Assembly (NCBI GenBank): GCA_951813015.1
Contig: CATOTG010000002.1
Span: forward strand, 62,001-126,000
Length of the DNA stretch: 64,000 bases
Origin: an uncultured Thermoanaerobaculia bacterium
GTDB taxonomy: Bacteria; Acidobacteriota; Thermoanaerobaculia; Multivoradales; Multivoraceae
Direction: 5' to 3'
Shown: positions 62,991-64,000 of the stretch, piece by piece
Numbering within the stretch: the stretch's first letter is position 1
Layout: each line of letters begins with the position of its first letter
Position numbers and translations under genes: made by a program
The notes under the pieces: generated by a model
What the model saw: the letters and a program-made list of their open reading frames with translations, nothing else
What the model was told of the DNA's origin: nothing
The model's database searches: none

Positions 62991-64000
62991 GCCTTTCTCC
63001 TGCGGAGCTGCCGGTCGACGGACCGGATCAACTCCAAAAGGTCCTCCCCGGACTGCCCGCCGGGGTGTCGCCGCGGAGAGTCGATGGGGCGAGGGCTCAG
63101 GGCGTCGCCGGTCTGTGTCCCGGGCGCCACCGCCACGCCGTACCGCGCCGCCTCGAACCGCTCCAGTTCGGCCCGGCACCGCGCCGCCACGTCCGGCTCG
63201 ACGCCAGCCCCGACCAGCGCCGTCTCCGCTTCGGCCGGGGTCAGGGCCGCTCCCTCGATACCCAGCTTGTCGCCCACATAGGCCCGCAGCACCCTGGAAG
63301 CCTCCGCCATTCCCGTCGTTCCCGCAGTTCCCTCCGTCCCCGAAGGGCGGGTCAGCCTGTTCGCCGCGGCCAGGGCCTGGCGCAGGGCCCGCTGGCGCCG
63401 GCGCAGCGTCCTGTCGGCGGCATACCTCCGCTCGCGGCGATACTGGGTGAGCAGCACGAAGTACAGGATCGGCGGCAAGACGCCGCCGGCCAGCCACAGC
63501 CACGCCCGCCAGCCCTGAGGCGCGGCGGACGCGATGCCGGCCGCAGTCCGGCGAAGCGGCAGGATGTCGTCGGCGAGAATCCGGACCGCTACCTTGCCGG
63601 TGGTCGGCGCCAGGGACTCGGTGAGCATCAGCTCTTCCTCGCCATCCGCGGGCGCCACTTCCAGATCGATGCGCTGCGTCGACCGCTCCACGTACTCACC
63701 CAGGTCCGGGTCAAAGTAGACGAGATCAAGCGGCGGAATGTCGAGCGCGCCGACGACCAGAGGCACGAGCGCCCGGCGAAAGATCCTGCGTCCCGTCAGG
63801 CGCCGACCGCTGCTGTCGATGTCGCTGGCGGGCTGGTCCGGGTAGATCTTGAACGCCGGCAGTTCGGGAAAGGGGGGTTCGGACAGAAGCTGCACGTTGC
63901 CGGCGCCCGCGACCCGCACCTCCAGCGTCGCCGATTGCCCCACCTGCAACTCGCGACGGCTGAGTGAGGCGCTGATGTCGAAGTCCCCGACCAGACCGTT
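62987..64000 (-). CDS. BatD-like protein, 5'-truncated by the window edge
   Basis: Open to the right edge, with 337 codons visible. An immunoglobulin-like BatD repeat (VGQSATLEVRVAGAGNVQ, then YPDQPASDIDSSGRRLTGRR) is followed by the Bat-typical RRALVPLVVGALDIPPLDL, one helix (about nt 63440-63500), and a cytosolic helical C-terminus. BatD works with MoxR and VWA proteins in the Bat system; these should lie beyond the edge. Confidence 0.8.
   Translation of the reverse strand, partial: NGLVGDFDISASLSRRELQVGQSATLEVRVAGAGNVQLLSEPPFPELPAFKIYPDQPASDIDSSGRRLTGRRIFRRALVPLVVGALDIPPLDLVYFDPDLGEYVERSTQRIDLEVAPADGEEELMLTESLAPTTGKVAVRILADDILPLRRTAAGIASAAPQGWRAWLWLAGGVLPPILYFVLLTQYRRERRYAADRTLRRRQRALRQALAAANRLTRPSGTEGTAGTTGMAEASRVLRAYVGDKLGIEGAALTPAEAETALVGAGVEPDVAARCRAELERFEAARYGVAVAPGTQTGDALSPRPIDSPRRHPGGQSGEDLLELIRSVDRQLRRRKA

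Overview
The window is GC-rich (high G/C at third codon positions), densely coded bacterial chromosome with many 4-base ATGA/GTGA gene overlaps. No rRNA or tRNA gene was seen. The alternative-complex-III-like respiratory genes, the radical-SAM/PCP-reductase-domain locus, a fragment of a C-terminal secreted-protein domain that I associate with Acidobacteriota (Thermoanaerobaculia), and alpha-aminoadipate lysine genes together suggest an uncultured, respiring Acidobacteriota-like bacterium. That assignment is an inference from gene content.

Layout. 1-5.8 kb: the 3' part of a large SF1 helicase-nuclease, an orphan HEPN protein and a SCO1/SenC copper chaperone. 6.0-15.9 kb: a respiratory operon encoding ActA, ActB and ActE homologues, a polytopic CydA-like protein of the cytochrome bd superfamily, and three further c-type cytochromes, one carrying an ethylbenzene-dehydrogenase/NxrC-like haem-b domain. 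ActC, ActD and ActF are missing. 16.0-26.2 kb: a long collinear locus in which three different proteins carry a domain resembling the C-terminal domain of light-independent protochlorophyllide reductase (PCP_red): a double UspA protein, a zinc-ribbon protein and a radical SAM/SPASM protein. A 38-codon ORF of repeated decapeptides is translationally coupled on both sides within this locus. The neighbouring methyltransferase and Mrp ATPase genes contain five homopolymer indels.

26.3-46.3 kb: mostly housekeeping genes (D-2-hydroxyacid dehydrogenase, Wzt-like ABC ATPase, metG, an ECF sigma/anti-sigma/membrane-protein operon, LLM oxidoreductase, GCS2-type ligase, flavin reductase, sulfatase, glyA, enoyl-CoA hydratase, MFS, NfeD/flotillin, rpmB, a Tat-signal TPP enzyme). 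At 37.7 kb an exported peroxiredoxin-like protein has an in-frame TGA in a U-P-Y-C motif, followed by a perfect 7-bp hairpin with a GGT loop at the spacing expected for a bacterial SECIS. This is a strong selenoprotein candidate.

46.5-55.8 kb: a beta-propeller amidohydrolase, then an accessory island bounded by a 23-bp inverted repeat. The island holds a MITE-like element, a DUF222/HNH endonuclease gene with internal 135-bp repeats and a broken IS1380 transposase. A NERD-domain helicase and an unknown protein follow. 56.0-60.3 kb: a four-gene, tightly overlapped homocitrate synthase/homoaconitase/homoisocitrate dehydrogenase operon (alpha-aminoadipate route). 60.6-64.0 kb: an orphan Phd/YefM-type antitoxin behind a possibly leaderless promoter, a thioesterase, a Nudix hydrolase, and BatE- and BatD-like genes running off the right edge.
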